From the NCBI GenBank assembly GCA_963747535.1, contig CAVVFX010000006.1:372001-436000 (forward strand): DNA of 64,000 bases. The letters run 5' to 3'. Each line of letters opens with the position of its first letter. Positions within the stretch are counted from its first letter, which is position 1. Source of the DNA: CAVVFX01 sp963747535. Its GTDB lineage: Bacteria; Acidobacteriota; Terriglobia; Bryobacterales; Bryobacteraceae. Both the position numbers and the translations under genes were made by a program. Of the stretch, positions 19,508-28,057 are shown one piece after another. Under the pieces are notes generated by a model. It was not told the origin of the DNA, ran no database searches, and saw nothing but the letters and a program-made list of their open reading frames with translations.

Positions 19508-19550
19508 CGGCTGCTCCGCAGCCGGGCAGACCACAAAATACGATGGTCTA
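19508..19550. repeat. Intergenic hairpins, AGACCA...TGGTCT family copy 2
   Basis: 19508-19524 is CGGCTGC-TCC-GCAGCCG, a perfect hairpin. 19528-19549 is AGACCA, loop CAAAATACGA, TGGTCT. Both lie in the 270-base gap between the M1-like gene and the cytochrome gene. That gap otherwise contains nothing recognisable. Confidence 0.65.
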
Positions 19551-19580
19551 CCCTACGGTTTGCGGCGATGGCGCGCTGTG

Positions 19581-21566
19581 TTAGACGCCGTCGCTCTTTT
19601 TGCGCTCGTAGGGCTGCTTCAGATACTTTTGAACTTCGTCCTGGGCGCCTTGCGTGTTATCACGGGTGCGCTGCGCCTGCTGGTACTCGTTGACGGCGCG
19701 GTCGCGCTGGCCGCTGACGTCGAAGATATTACCGAGGCGGATGTGCGACCATACTTCGGTCCATTTGGGCTCCTGGTTGCCATCGAGAGATGAGCGAAAC
19801 TCATTGGCGGCCGACTGGTAGTTGTTCTGCAGGAAATACACTTCCGCGATCCGGTAATGCGCCAGCGAATTATTGCGCTGGGTTTCCAGGGCCTTCTGGT
19901 ATTCGCGCAACGCTTCGCTGAATTCGCTGATTTCGGCAAACTGCATGCCCCGGCGGATGGCCACGGCGACGCGAATATCCGGACTGTAACGGAGCACGTG
20001 GTTGTCCGGATCGATGGTCACCGCCTTGGGCTTGCCGAAAGTGTCGATGGAAAATTCGGTCGAGGTTCCCACCACATCTACCCGCTGCTTCTCCGGATTG
20101 CCTTCGGTCTCGATCTTGATCTCGACCGGCATGCGGAAGGTATCGAGATCCTGCGAAACTTTTCCGGTTACACGGAAACCCTTCTGCGTGCGGAAGACGG
20201 TGTACTCCAGTTTGAACTCGGGAGCGCCGCTCGATTCGATCCACTGGATGAAGAAGCCGCGCAGGTCCTGGGCCGAGATCTTCTCGAACTCCTTGCGCAG
20301 ATCTTCGGTAGTGACCGCGTTCCAGGCGTGGTCCTGAACGTAAGCTTTCAACGCCGCGTAGAACTTCTCATCGCCGACGGTGAAGCGCAGCATGTTCATG
20401 ACTACGGCGCCTTTGCTGCCGGTCAACGCCCACAACTCCGGCGAATAATCTTCCTCACGTCCAGACTGGATGATGGGCACGTTGTCGACGGTCAGCGCCG
20501 CGGTGGCTTCATCCTTCATCTGAGATTCGAAGGCGGCTGCACCTTTGTCGTGTTCAGTCCACAGCGCCTCACTGTAATTGGCCAGCCCGTTCTCCAGCCA
20601 AAGATGGTTGCGGTTGATGGGAGAGAGTTCCTCTTCCCACCACTGGCGCGAGATCTGGTTGGCCAGCAGACGAGGGTTGACCGAATGGCCGATGGCAGCA
20701 GGATTCAGGAAGATAATGCCAGGCGCGGCATAGCCGCCCGGTGAACCGTTTTCGGTCTCGACCACGGTCAGGTTGGCATAGGGCGCAATCCCGAACAGCC
20801 CGGTGAAGTAGTTCATGATCTTGGCGATCTCCTCGCCATAGCTGCCGGCCATGTCCTTTTCACTGTCGTGGAAGTAAAGCGTGGTGGTGATGCCGTCGGC
20901 GTTGCTCTTGACCGGCGTACCTGAAACCACTGCAATGCTGCCCGGAAAGGAGGCCCGGGAGAACTGAAAGCTGAAGGTGGTCTTGTCGCCGGCTGGTGCG
21001 GAGGTTTCGATTCCCGCCGCGATGGCCCGCGAGCCTGTGGGCACGGTGAGATTCACGTCGGCAGAGAAGCGGTCAGTGGTGTAGCCGCTCACCGGGAACC
21101 AGCGGGCGGGATAGAGCAAGTACGCGTAGTCAGGATGGATGGCTGCGAACTTGATGCCGTAAACGGGCGAATCCTCGGCGCCGGTGAGATGGCCATCGTA
21201 GGTGAAGACCAGGATGAGGGGTTTACCCTTGGCGAGCGGGGGGTCGAAAGTCAGCCGGACGGTGTTGTCCTGGTTGGAGCGGGAGAACGAGACGGGCTGG
21301 CCCTTGTCGTCGGTGACCTTGGAGACATTCAGCGAGCCGTTCAGCTCGAAGATGGCGTATTGCGTATGGTCGTCGAGCGGCACGAATTTCATGGCCGCCT
21401 TAGCCGTGATCGACTGCGTTTGCAGATTGATATCCGCATCGATGGTGTAGTGGTCGACATCAATGCGCGACTGCCTGGAGGCATCGGTGCTCTGGGCACC
21501 GCCCGCACCGGCGAGTGCCAGGGTCGCGACAATCCCCATGAAATGACTACTGAACCGAAATTGCAT
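19581..21566 (-). CDS. Secreted M1-like protein with degenerate zinc site and TPR tail
   Basis: A 661-residue protein with a signal peptide, then an M1 aminopeptidase-type beta domain and catalytic-like domain. The M1 landmark order is preserved: ENGSPGGYAAPGIIFL near residues 271-287 and QWWEEELSPINRNHLWLENG near 308-327. However, the zinc motif HEXXH is NQISR (303-307) and the usual NEG is ENG, so the zinc ligands are missing. The C-terminal ~110 residues contain two to three TPR units (EALREYQKALETQRN, AVNEYQQAQRT). It is probably a non-catalytic binding or scaffold protein in the periplasm. Its start overlaps the end of lpxB by 20 bases. Confidence 0.85.
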   Translation of the reverse strand: MQFRFSSHFMGIVATLALAGAGGAQSTDASRQSRIDVDHYTIDADINLQTQSITAKAAMKFVPLDDHTQYAIFELNGSLNVSKVTDDKGQPVSFSRSNQDNTVRLTFDPPLAKGKPLILVFTYDGHLTGAEDSPVYGIKFAAIHPDYAYLLYPARWFPVSGYTTDRFSADVNLTVPTGSRAIAAGIETSAPAGDKTTFSFQFSRASFPGSIAVVSGTPVKSNADGITTTLYFHDSEKDMAGSYGEEIAKIMNYFTGLFGIAPYANLTVVETENGSPGGYAAPGIIFLNPAAIGHSVNPRLLANQISRQWWEEELSPINRNHLWLENGLANYSEALWTEHDKGAAAFESQMKDEATAALTVDNVPIIQSGREEDYSPELWALTGSKGAVVMNMLRFTVGDEKFYAALKAYVQDHAWNAVTTEDLRKEFEKISAQDLRGFFIQWIESSGAPEFKLEYTVFRTQKGFRVTGKVSQDLDTFRMPVEIKIETEGNPEKQRVDVVGTSTEFSIDTFGKPKAVTIDPDNHVLRYSPDIRVAVAIRRGMQFAEISEFSEALREYQKALETQRNNSLAHYRIAEVYFLQNNYQSAANEFRSSLDGNQEPKWTEVWSHIRLGNIFDVSGQRDRAVNEYQQAQRTRDNTQGAQDEVQKYLKQPYERKKSDGV

Positions 21567-22710
21567 CCCTCGTCCTCACCTCGTGTAACAAATAATCCAC
21601 TTCATCCGCCGCCCGTAAGATTGCATCCCGATCACCAGAGAGCTTCGCCGACACTTCCGCCAGATCGGCCTGCATGTCCAATGCAGCCGCCGGATCGAGC
21701 AACCGTTGCGTCTCGCCGGCCAAATGGTCCGCCGTCATGTCTTGCTGCATGAATTCTTTCACGATCATGCGTCCGGCGATCAGATTCACCATGGAGAGAA
21801 ACGGCACCTTCACCAGCCGCCGCCCTAATAGCCAACTTAGCGCATTTACGCGGTAATAGGTAACCATCGGGACGCCCAACAGCGCACCCTCCACGGTTAC
21901 CGTACCGCTCGCCGCCAGCGCCACATTCGAGTGAGCCATCGCGTCCCAGGATTCCCCTTCGATCACCTTGACCGGCGCGTCACCGATTCGCTGCCGGAAA
22001 AACCCGACGCCGGTGGTTGCCGACGCCGGCAGTATACAAGTCGCCCCGGACTCCAGGTGGAGACGCCGGGCGACCTCCATCAAGACGGGCAGATGCCTCG
22101 CCGCCTCGCCCTGTCTGCTGCCAGGGAGTATCGCTAACAATGGACGGTCAATGGGCAGACTGTGTTTCCGGAAAAACTCGGATTTCGAGAGTGAAGGCTT
22201 GACACGCCCGGCCAGCGGATGTCCTATATATGACGCGGCCACGCCCCGGGTGCGGAAGAACTCCTCCTCGAAGGGGAAGATGCAGAGCAGGCGATCGATG
22301 ATGCGACGCATGACTTTGGTACGTCCCTGGCGCCAAGCCCAGACTTGGGGCGCGACGAGGTAGACAACCGGTACACCCAGCTTGCGGAGTTTGGCCGCGA
22401 CGCGGAAGTGGAAGTCCGGCGAGTCAGTCAGGATCGCGAGTTGCGGCCGGCGCCGGCTGGCGGCTTCAATCAACCGGCGGAACTCTTTATAAATCCGGGG
22501 GATGTGGTGAATTACTTCAACCAGTCCAACAACCGAGAGGCTCTCGCCCCGAACGATCGGTTCGACCCCGGCGTCGCGGAGGCGGGCACCGGCGCAGCCG
22601 AAGAATTGCGCGTCCGGATGGCGACGCCGCAGTTCGTCAACGAGGAGAGCGGCGTAACGATCGCCTGAGGCTTCGCCGGCCGATACCAGGATGGTCTGGG
22701 GAGAGTCCAC
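21547..22710 (-). CDS. lpxB: Lipid-A-disaccharide synthase
   Basis: A 387-residue GT19 glycosyltransferase that condenses UDP-diacylglucosamine with lipid X to give lipid A disaccharide phosphate at the inner membrane. Family blocks are ILVSAGEASGDRYAALLV, FFGCAGARLRDAGVEP, VVGLVEVIHHIP, LTDSPDFHFRVA, YLVAPQVWAWRQGR, FPFEEEFF, YIGHPLA, ILPGSRQGE and ALAASGTVTVEGALLG. The length is normal. It indicates an outer membrane with lipid A. The downstream M1-like gene overlaps its 3' end, suggesting co-translation. Confidence 0.96.
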   Translation of the reverse strand: MDSPQTILVSAGEASGDRYAALLVDELRRRHPDAQFFGCAGARLRDAGVEPIVRGESLSVVGLVEVIHHIPRIYKEFRRLIEAASRRRPQLAILTDSPDFHFRVAAKLRKLGVPVVYLVAPQVWAWRQGRTKVMRRIIDRLLCIFPFEEEFFRTRGVAASYIGHPLAGRVKPSLSKSEFFRKHSLPIDRPLLAILPGSRQGEAARHLPVLMEVARRLHLESGATCILPASATTGVGFFRQRIGDAPVKVIEGESWDAMAHSNVALAASGTVTVEGALLGVPMVTYYRVNALSWLLGRRLVKVPFLSMVNLIAGRMIVKEFMQQDMTADHLAGETQRLLDPAAALDMQADLAEVSAKLSGDRDAILRAADEVDYLLHEVRTRDAISVQ

Positions 22711-22770
22711 TCAAGTTTAAGGGTACCTCGGGGCGGGATTGGCGCCAGGATGCGGGTGCGGACCGGCGCA

Positions 22771-22781
22771 GGCCAAAGGCC
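22771..22781. repeat. GGCC-AAA-GGCC hairpin word
   Basis: The sequence around 22767-22785 (GCGCAGGCCAAAGGCCTACT) repeats the word found at 6680-6697 and, inverted, at 37521-37550. It lies in the short gap upstream of lpxB, close to the end of the broken STGPKT family gene. Confidence 0.5.
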
Positions 22782-22850
22782 TACTCCACACGGACACACT
22801 ACGGGTGCAGCGGGTTGGAAAGCGGCAGGGTTCGACGTCAAAAAGGCGCT

Positions 22851-23439
22851 TCAGGCGGCGTTTTTGAGAAGTCCAGGAAGATCAGGAGTGATTTTTGTCT
22901 CCGGTTGCGCATCCGCAGCGATGGAAGAGGGTGGTGCGGCCGGGAAATCTGGCTCAGTTCTGTGTTCAGCGGGTGAGGCGGCGGGCTGGACGGCGTTTTG
23001 CGGTTCGAAGCCAATCTCGGACTTTTCCCTTTCTTTTTGCGCCTTTACCAGCTCGGCGTGGGCCTTGTGGAAAGCGCGGTCGGCGGCGGTCTGGTAGCGG
23101 ATGAAGAGGCCGAGGTCGGATGGTCATCACGCTATGGATACGCATGGGGAGTACATCGCTTTGGAGGCGGAAGGCGCGCTGGCCGAGCCACTGGTTCTGG
23201 GCCATTTTTTCGACGGGGATCTGCTCGGTCGGATTGGCGGGTTGGTATTGGCTGAGGAGATCGTCGAGGAGGGCCTTCAGTCCCGCGGGATCTTCGCCGG
23301 CGATGAGTTTGGCGGTGCTGGAGGCGAAGCCGTGAGAGAGGTGGTTGAGGGAGGACTTGGCCTTGCCCGCGTCCGTTTTGGGTCCCGTACTCTTTTTAGA
23401 ATTCGCTATATTGGCTGCAATTTGACTGGGTGTGGCCAT
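22851..23439 (-). pseudogene. STGPKT...HG family small protein, frameshifted (copy A)
   Basis: It begins MATPSQIAANIANSKKSTGP, then GKAKSSLNHLSHGFASS and QIPVEKMAQNQWLGQRAFRL, the hallmarks of a large uncharacterised family of ~180-250-residue proteins found in many copies in Acidobacteriota. Near 23115 the frame breaks. The family signal resumes in another frame as DLGLFIRYQTAADRAFHKAH, followed by EREKSEIGFEP and a tail ending PDLPGLLKNAA at 22851. In the resumed frame a stop lies immediately upstream, so it cannot start there. The function of the family is unknown. A second broken copy is at 38206. Confidence 0.75.
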
Positions 23440-23591
23440 AATTCATGTTCCTAATGTGTGATAAGAGCGCGATTTACGCTCTTTCACCTTCATAGTAAAG
23501 TGGGGGGGCGGGATGTGGAGGGGTTAAGTTGTTGGTTCTATTGAGAAAAGGTGATGTGACTGGGGTTCGAGGTCGAACGTCGGCCCAACGG

Positions 23592-23969
23592 TTAGCGAAT
23601 GGGTCTCAGGGCAGCGATGGCGTCTTCCGTATACTCGATATCGCCGTCCCAATATCTTACAATCACATCGCGGTTCAGATCGACCCATTTTTGGAGAAGA
23701 GCCAAGTCGTCGGCGTTCAGTTTTCCGCCAACGACATGAACATCCGGCCTGATCGCCACTGACACCAATTCTGAACTATGGACTCTTGGATCCCGAGACA
23801 CTTTCACGCGAACATCATGCGGAGCACCCGCTTGCGGTGAAATCCACACCACGAACGGCAGACCTGTACGTTTGGGTGAGATGTTCGCCATTTCAAAAAG
23901 ACCTTCGCCTTTGGGTGCTGCGACAAATTCGTCAAAGGTCTTCACTGCTTTCTCTCTGCCATTTATCAT
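23592..23969 (-). CDS. Hypothetical protein, 125 residues
   Basis: A soluble acidic protein with no signal peptide. It contains KTFDEFVAAPKGEG, GLPFVVWISPQAGAPHDVRV, VAIRPDVHVVGGKLNADDLA and KWVDLNRDVIVRYWDGDIEY. The pattern (an effector-like beta segment, then an LNxDxxxxYW motif) resembles small uncharacterised proteins often carried in accessory regions. I do not recognise a named family. The codon usage and uninterrupted frame support a real gene. Its neighbours give no functional clue. Confidence 0.65.
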   Translation of the reverse strand: MINGREKAVKTFDEFVAAPKGEGLFEMANISPKRTGLPFVVWISPQAGAPHDVRVKVSRDPRVHSSELVSVAIRPDVHVVGGKLNADDLALLQKWVDLNRDVIVRYWDGDIEYTEDAIAALRPIR

Positions 23970-24041
23970 TTTACCCTCATCGGGCGTATATCGTAGAGGT
24001 CGGAAGAGAGGTGACGACTATCGTTCTCAGAGAGCCTCACC

Positions 24042-25064
24042 TCATTTTGCACTGGGGCTGTCATCGGCCTGCAGGTCGCCGAGAGCGTATTGAATCCCCG
24101 CCAGCATATGAGCGACAAAGGGCCGCATGAAGTACACCCTCTCATCGTGACCGTGTGCCTCATAGAACACCCGGCCATTGCCCACGCGCTGAATGTAGCT
24201 CAAGGCGTAGTCGCCGTCAGTGCGCCTGGTGGCTGCGGGCTCTTTGGCCTTGTCTTCCGCGCTCATCTTGGCGTAGTTGATGCTGGTGAGAACATGTACC
24301 CGCTTCCGGCTGAAGGAGTCTTGCGCAAACGTGTAGGTCTCGTCTACGATCTCGAAGCCACGGGACGGGAACATGGCAGTCAGGGGACTGTGGGGGTCGT
24401 CGACCTTCACCGGGATCAGGGTCGGGTAGGTCCAGTGGAATTTGAAGAACCCGCCGATCATTTCGTTGAACTCGGGCCATGTGCCGGTTGGCGCACCGCT
24501 ATCGGCACGACTACTGGTATGGTAGCTGTCGGTGGCGGCGTGGATGCCGGCCAAACCCTTGCCGCCTTTGACAAAGTCAAGGAGCGCGCGCCGGCGAAGG
24601 TCCGTGGCGGCTTTGTCGTTGGGGTCATCCAGAAATTCGCCGGTGGTGCTGGCAAGGAAGATGGCGTCATATTGCTTCAGGTTTTCAGGCGTGATGGCGG
24701 CCGCGTCGTAGGTGATGGTCGTCATCCAGGCGCCGGTCTTGTCGCCCAGGTATTCAACCATCTTCGCTGACAGGGGGATGGAAGTGTGCACCCAACCGAC
24801 GGCCCGGCAGAGGACCAGCACGCGGCGCAAGCTCTGAGGCGTGGCGTAGGGCTTGTCCGGCAGCGCGGCCATCATGGCAGAGATGTCGGCGGGATTGGCA
24901 AATTGTTTTTGCGGACAGCCGCGGGTGAAGCCGCCGGTAAATCCTTCCGCGGGGCAAGTTGCCGGATTGGCGGTAGCCGTTGCGTTCTGTGCGAAAGCCA
25001 CAGAGCCGGTCAATGCTACGGCGGCTAACGCCGCACCAATTTCAAATGCCTTCAGTTTCATCAT
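24042..25064 (-). CDS. Secreted ThuA domain protein
   Basis: A 340-residue protein with a signal peptide (FEIGAALAAVALTGSVAFAQ). The ThuA/glutamine-amidotransferase-like fold shows in RRVLVLCRAVGWVHTSIPLS, YDAIFLASTTGEFLDD, GGKGLAGIHAATDSYHT and NGRVFYEAHGHDERVYF. The ATG at 25064 is the first of a pair, preceded by GGGAG 8 bases upstream; the frame is open further up to 25250 but without such a site. ThuA proteins occur with sugar-utilisation genes and planctomycete-type oxidoreductases; the precise activity is unknown. Confidence 0.88.
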   Translation of the reverse strand: MMKLKAFEIGAALAAVALTGSVAFAQNATATANPATCPAEGFTGGFTRGCPQKQFANPADISAMMAALPDKPYATPQSLRRVLVLCRAVGWVHTSIPLSAKMVEYLGDKTGAWMTTITYDAAAITPENLKQYDAIFLASTTGEFLDDPNDKAATDLRRRALLDFVKGGKGLAGIHAATDSYHTSSRADSGAPTGTWPEFNEMIGGFFKFHWTYPTLIPVKVDDPHSPLTAMFPSRGFEIVDETYTFAQDSFSRKRVHVLTSINYAKMSAEDKAKEPAATRRTDGDYALSYIQRVGNGRVFYEAHGHDERVYFMRPFVAHMLAGIQYALGDLQADDSPSAK

Positions 25065-25277
25065 CGGATGTTCTCCCGGTATCGCGGTCTGGAAGACGTA
25101 ATTATATCCCTGGTGCTGCATCAGTCCCGTGAGTCCGCTTCCGACGAGTTTACGAGAACGCAGTAGCGGACCGATTTTGAACCTTGCGGTCGTCGCCGCT
25201 TTTCGAGCGGCGATACGAGGAAGGGATTCTTCTTTAAGTGGACCGGTCACAGTACTGGTTGCCCGGCAGTAGAGAGA

Positions 25278-25622
25278 TCAACGGTCGATTTGAGCCAATG
25301 CAGACTCGAGAAATTGCAGAAGCGGTGGGAGGTCTTCGGAAACAGTCGCCCATACGACATCGAGGTCTACGTCGAAGTATGCGTGGATCAGGCGATTCCG
25401 CATCGAAACCATATTCGAGTACGGGATGTTCGGGAATTGGAGGCGCACTTCACTGCTGAGCTTGGACGCAGCCTCCCCGAGGATTTCAAGGCAGCGGGTC
25501 AGAGCCAAGGCCAACATCGGATCACCGGATTAGTCTGGTCGATTGCGGCCTTCCGAAATCTTCAATGCCAGCGTAACCGCCTCATGCATATGCCGCAGTC
25601 GAACGACGTCAGGAGTCGGCAT
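25278..25622 (-). pseudogene. HepT-like toxin interrupted by an in-frame TAA
   Basis: Read from the ATG at 25622, the frame gives MPTPDVVRLRHMHEAVTLAL, then EGRNRPD, a TAA at 25532-25530, then SGDPMLALALTRCLEILGEA and on without another stop to 25278. Both halves fit one ~114-residue HEPN/HepT (DUF86) protein in one frame, so a single base change (for example TTA to TAA) explains it. The RNase motif RX4-6H is intact downstream (RNRLIHAYF). Known HepT proteins are RNases silenced by their MntA partner. Translation from the internal ATG at 25517 would yield a 79-residue piece with the motif but without helix 1. Confidence 0.75.
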
Positions 25623-25917
25623 AGAGAACCAGTGCGTCCCGAACGACTTCTTCGCGAAAGTGGCGGCTCAGATCCATCGGCGTCCGCAGGTCGACTCTGC
25701 GACCTCCCAGCAACCGGCTAAGCTCGTTTTCGATGTCCGCCAAACGAAAGAACCCGACTGTCTTGCGCGGCTGGAACTCAACTAATATATCGATGTCGCT
25801 GGAGGCCGAAAAGCGATCAGTGAGAATGGAACCAAACAGAGCGATCTTCCGAATGCCGCTGCGCCGGCACAAACCGGCGATTTCAGCCGCGGGGATTTCG
25901 ATGCGGGCGACCGTCAT
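25609..25917 (-). CDS. MntA-like nucleotidyltransferase antitoxin
   Basis: A 102-residue minimal nucleotidyltransferase. The signature is GSILTDRFSASSDIDILVEF: the Gly-Ser pair followed after ~11 residues by the metal-binding Asp-x-Asp. A C-terminal GRRVDLRTPMDLSRHF follows. In the HepT/MntA system the antitoxin modifies a Tyr of the toxin with AMP. The start ATG at 25917 gives the normal family length. The frame overlaps the hepT ATG by 14 bases, the arrangement expected for such a pair. The gene itself is intact. Confidence 0.82.
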   Translation of the reverse strand: MTVARIEIPAAEIAGLCRRSGIRKIALFGSILTDRFSASSDIDILVEFQPRKTVGFFRLADIENELSRLLGGRRVDLRTPMDLSRHFREEVVRDALVLYADS

Positions 25918-26494
25918 ACCTGTTCCAAGTATGGCGTACATCAGATGCAGTTGTCCCGCGCCATCGCGCTTTGCGTCCAAGTGTCCACAATGTACTCTGA
26001 AATCGTCTGGCAGGCCGCTCTTGACCGCTCTAGTTCCGCGCTGAAGCAATCGGCGCGACGACGTTCCAGTTCATTCGAAATCTTGCACTACATTTCCACT
26101 CCATTAAGAACTGTTTCAAATAACTTCAAAAACTCCAGTGTGTTTGATGCACCCGAACCGAGTCTATGTTGTTGATATTAAAGGCTTTCTTAGTTTCCAA
26201 AGCTGGACGTCGCGATATCGCCGGTTAGGCGGCGCCCACGCTACTCCTGTCGCGAAATAAATCCCTTCTCATTAGCAATCGGCGGATAGTTCCTCCCCGG
26301 ACCATTGGATGGATCGTCGGCTTTCAGAAAGAGCCTCGCGATGGCCGGCGTCGCGACGTTGCGGAAAGGGTCGTTTGTGCAACAAACGGCAGCCTCTCGA
26401 TTTTGCGTGCAAAGTTTGATGCCAGGTAATTTGCAAATTGACAGGTCAGGCAACCGCTCCCTGACGGTCACGGCTCAGTAAGTGAGTGGCGACG
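25918..26494. other. Gap between mntA and the PQQ-like gene
   Basis: 577 bases without a recognisable gene. The minus strand 26241-26471 is open for 76 codons (tail ADDPSNGPGRNYPPIANEKG) but has no family signature or ribosome site, and I would not call it. The stretch upstream of mntA probably holds its promoter. No repeats were seen. Confidence 0.4.
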
Positions 26495-28057
26495 TTACTG
26501 TTCATCCAAACCGAACGAATACAGGTTGGAGTCTAGAGTCGTTACGAAGATGCGGCCGTTGGAGATGGCGATGCCGCTGAAATGGGCGATGGCGGGCATC
26601 GCATCGCCGCTGTTATAGAGTTCTTTGCCGGTTTCGGCATCCAACGCATAGAGAATGGCGTGTCCCGGTGAGGTTTTTATGCGCTGTTGCGAGTCCATGA
26701 GGCGGCCTTCACTATCGGCCTGGAGCGTGTTCTCGCCGCTGGAGACCAGGTAGACGACTCCGTTAGCCACTATGGCGGGTTCGGGAACGTTCATGTTGCG
26801 CGAAATCCAGGCAGGCGTCAGGATGGGCTTACTTTCCTTCTCCTCGACTTTGAAGGCCATCAGCCCACCTTCGGGAGCAGGGCCATTGGTCAGCGGAAAC
26901 GCGGGGGCTTTCGAATGCACCGGCCCCCAGCCGGGCGCGTAGAGCCAGCGGGTTCCATGCGCGTCTTCCCAAGTGGTGAGCGAGCCCCAGAAGCCGCGGC
27001 CGGCGGAGTAAAGATCTTCGTTGGAATAAATGGGGCTGCGGAAGAGTGCTTCGGCATGAGTCGTTCCGCCCATCGATTTCGCGTCGAGTAGAACCAGACG
27101 TCCTTCCTTACCGCCGCCGGCAATCAGGTCCCAGTTCTTGTAGTGGAAGACGACCGGACTCAGGCATCCCAGGTCCAGATCCTTCCGGTTGAGCCAGGCA
27201 AAATTTGACGGAGCATAGTAATCCTTCAATTTCAAATCTCCGGGTGAGAGCGCCAGAAAGGAGTCACCGTATTTTCCGGCAGCCGGGTCGAAGGCGCCGT
27301 CTCCCGTTTCCGCGTAGATGGTTCCGTCCCGTCCGGCAGCTACGCCCGCGCGTCCCCAGATTCCGCCACCCGCGGTATCGGACTGGAAGAAAGATACGGC
27401 GTGTTTCGGGTCCTTCATGTCCATCGCGTAGACACCGGATTTCGCGCCGTTGCAGCCTTGCGAGGTTGCGGTGTAGAGAATCCCATTGACCAGGTTCAGG
27501 CTCCAATTCTTGGAGAACTCCGGGACGAAGGCGACCGGCGCCATGCGGTCCTCGCCATTGACGATGTTCAGCGCATGAAGTTTACCATCGCTCGCGATGG
27601 TCAGCACAGTGCGGTCACGCGGGGAGATGCCGCCGAACTGGATGACCGGAGTGGAGTTCAGCGCGTTGGGGCAGAGCCAGCGAGCCTTCTGTTTGGGTGT
27701 ACCCTCGGGCGTGAATTGTTTGTGCCAGAGAACTTTGCCGGTGTCGATATCGATCGCGTCAAGCGTGTCGGAGGCGCCGGCCACGACGACGATATCCTTG
27801 TGACCCTGCGCCGTCAAGACGTTTTCCGCAACCACTGGCGCGGTCAGGGAATTCATCTCTCTCAACTGGCTGTTCACGTGGAGCTTCCATACCAGCTTCA
27901 TGGATTTCACGTTGTCGCGGGTCAGCGTGGTTTCATCCCGCGCCCAACCATCCCGCTGCGGGTTGCCTCCAAACATAGGCCACTGGCCGGCCGTTATCGA
28001 GCCGGCTGCAAGCGTGGCCAGGACAGTTGCGAGTACGAAAAAGAAACAACGAATCAC
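26495..28057 (-). CDS. Secreted PQQ-binding-like beta-propeller protein
   Basis: A 520-residue protein with a signal peptide (FFFVLATVLATLAAGSITA). WPMFGGNPQRDGWARDETTL is the classic opening of outer-membrane-assembly/PQQ-dehydrogenase-like propellers. Repeated blades are seen as DAIDIDTGKVLWHKQFTPEG, LHALNIVNGEDR, VYAMDMKDP and LYALDAETGKELYNSGDAMP. It has no heme-binding motif, so it is either a quinoprotein dehydrogenase lacking a cytochrome domain or a binding propeller. It is the last gene of the six-gene operon from 35351; its ATG overlaps the stop of the DUF1080 gene. Confidence 0.88.
   Translation of the reverse strand: MIRCFFFVLATVLATLAAGSITAGQWPMFGGNPQRDGWARDETTLTRDNVKSMKLVWKLHVNSQLREMNSLTAPVVAENVLTAQGHKDIVVVAGASDTLDAIDIDTGKVLWHKQFTPEGTPKQKARWLCPNALNSTPVIQFGGISPRDRTVLTIASDGKLHALNIVNGEDRMAPVAFVPEFSKNWSLNLVNGILYTATSQGCNGAKSGVYAMDMKDPKHAVSFFQSDTAGGGIWGRAGVAAGRDGTIYAETGDGAFDPAAGKYGDSFLALSPGDLKLKDYYAPSNFAWLNRKDLDLGCLSPVVFHYKNWDLIAGGGKEGRLVLLDAKSMGGTTHAEALFRSPIYSNEDLYSAGRGFWGSLTTWEDAHGTRWLYAPGWGPVHSKAPAFPLTNGPAPEGGLMAFKVEEKESKPILTPAWISRNMNVPEPAIVANGVVYLVSSGENTLQADSEGRLMDSQQRIKTSPGHAILYALDAETGKELYNSGDAMPAIAHFSGIAISNGRIFVTTLDSNLYSFGLDEQ

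Noticed and set aside
23464..23482. Hairpin AGAGCG-N7-CGCTCT as a terminator for the 125-residue gene
   Set aside because: The stem is short and only a few T residues follow on the minus strand.
26241..26471. 76-codon minus-strand frame
   Set aside because: No ribosome site, no family resemblance and odd composition; listed only in the gap description.
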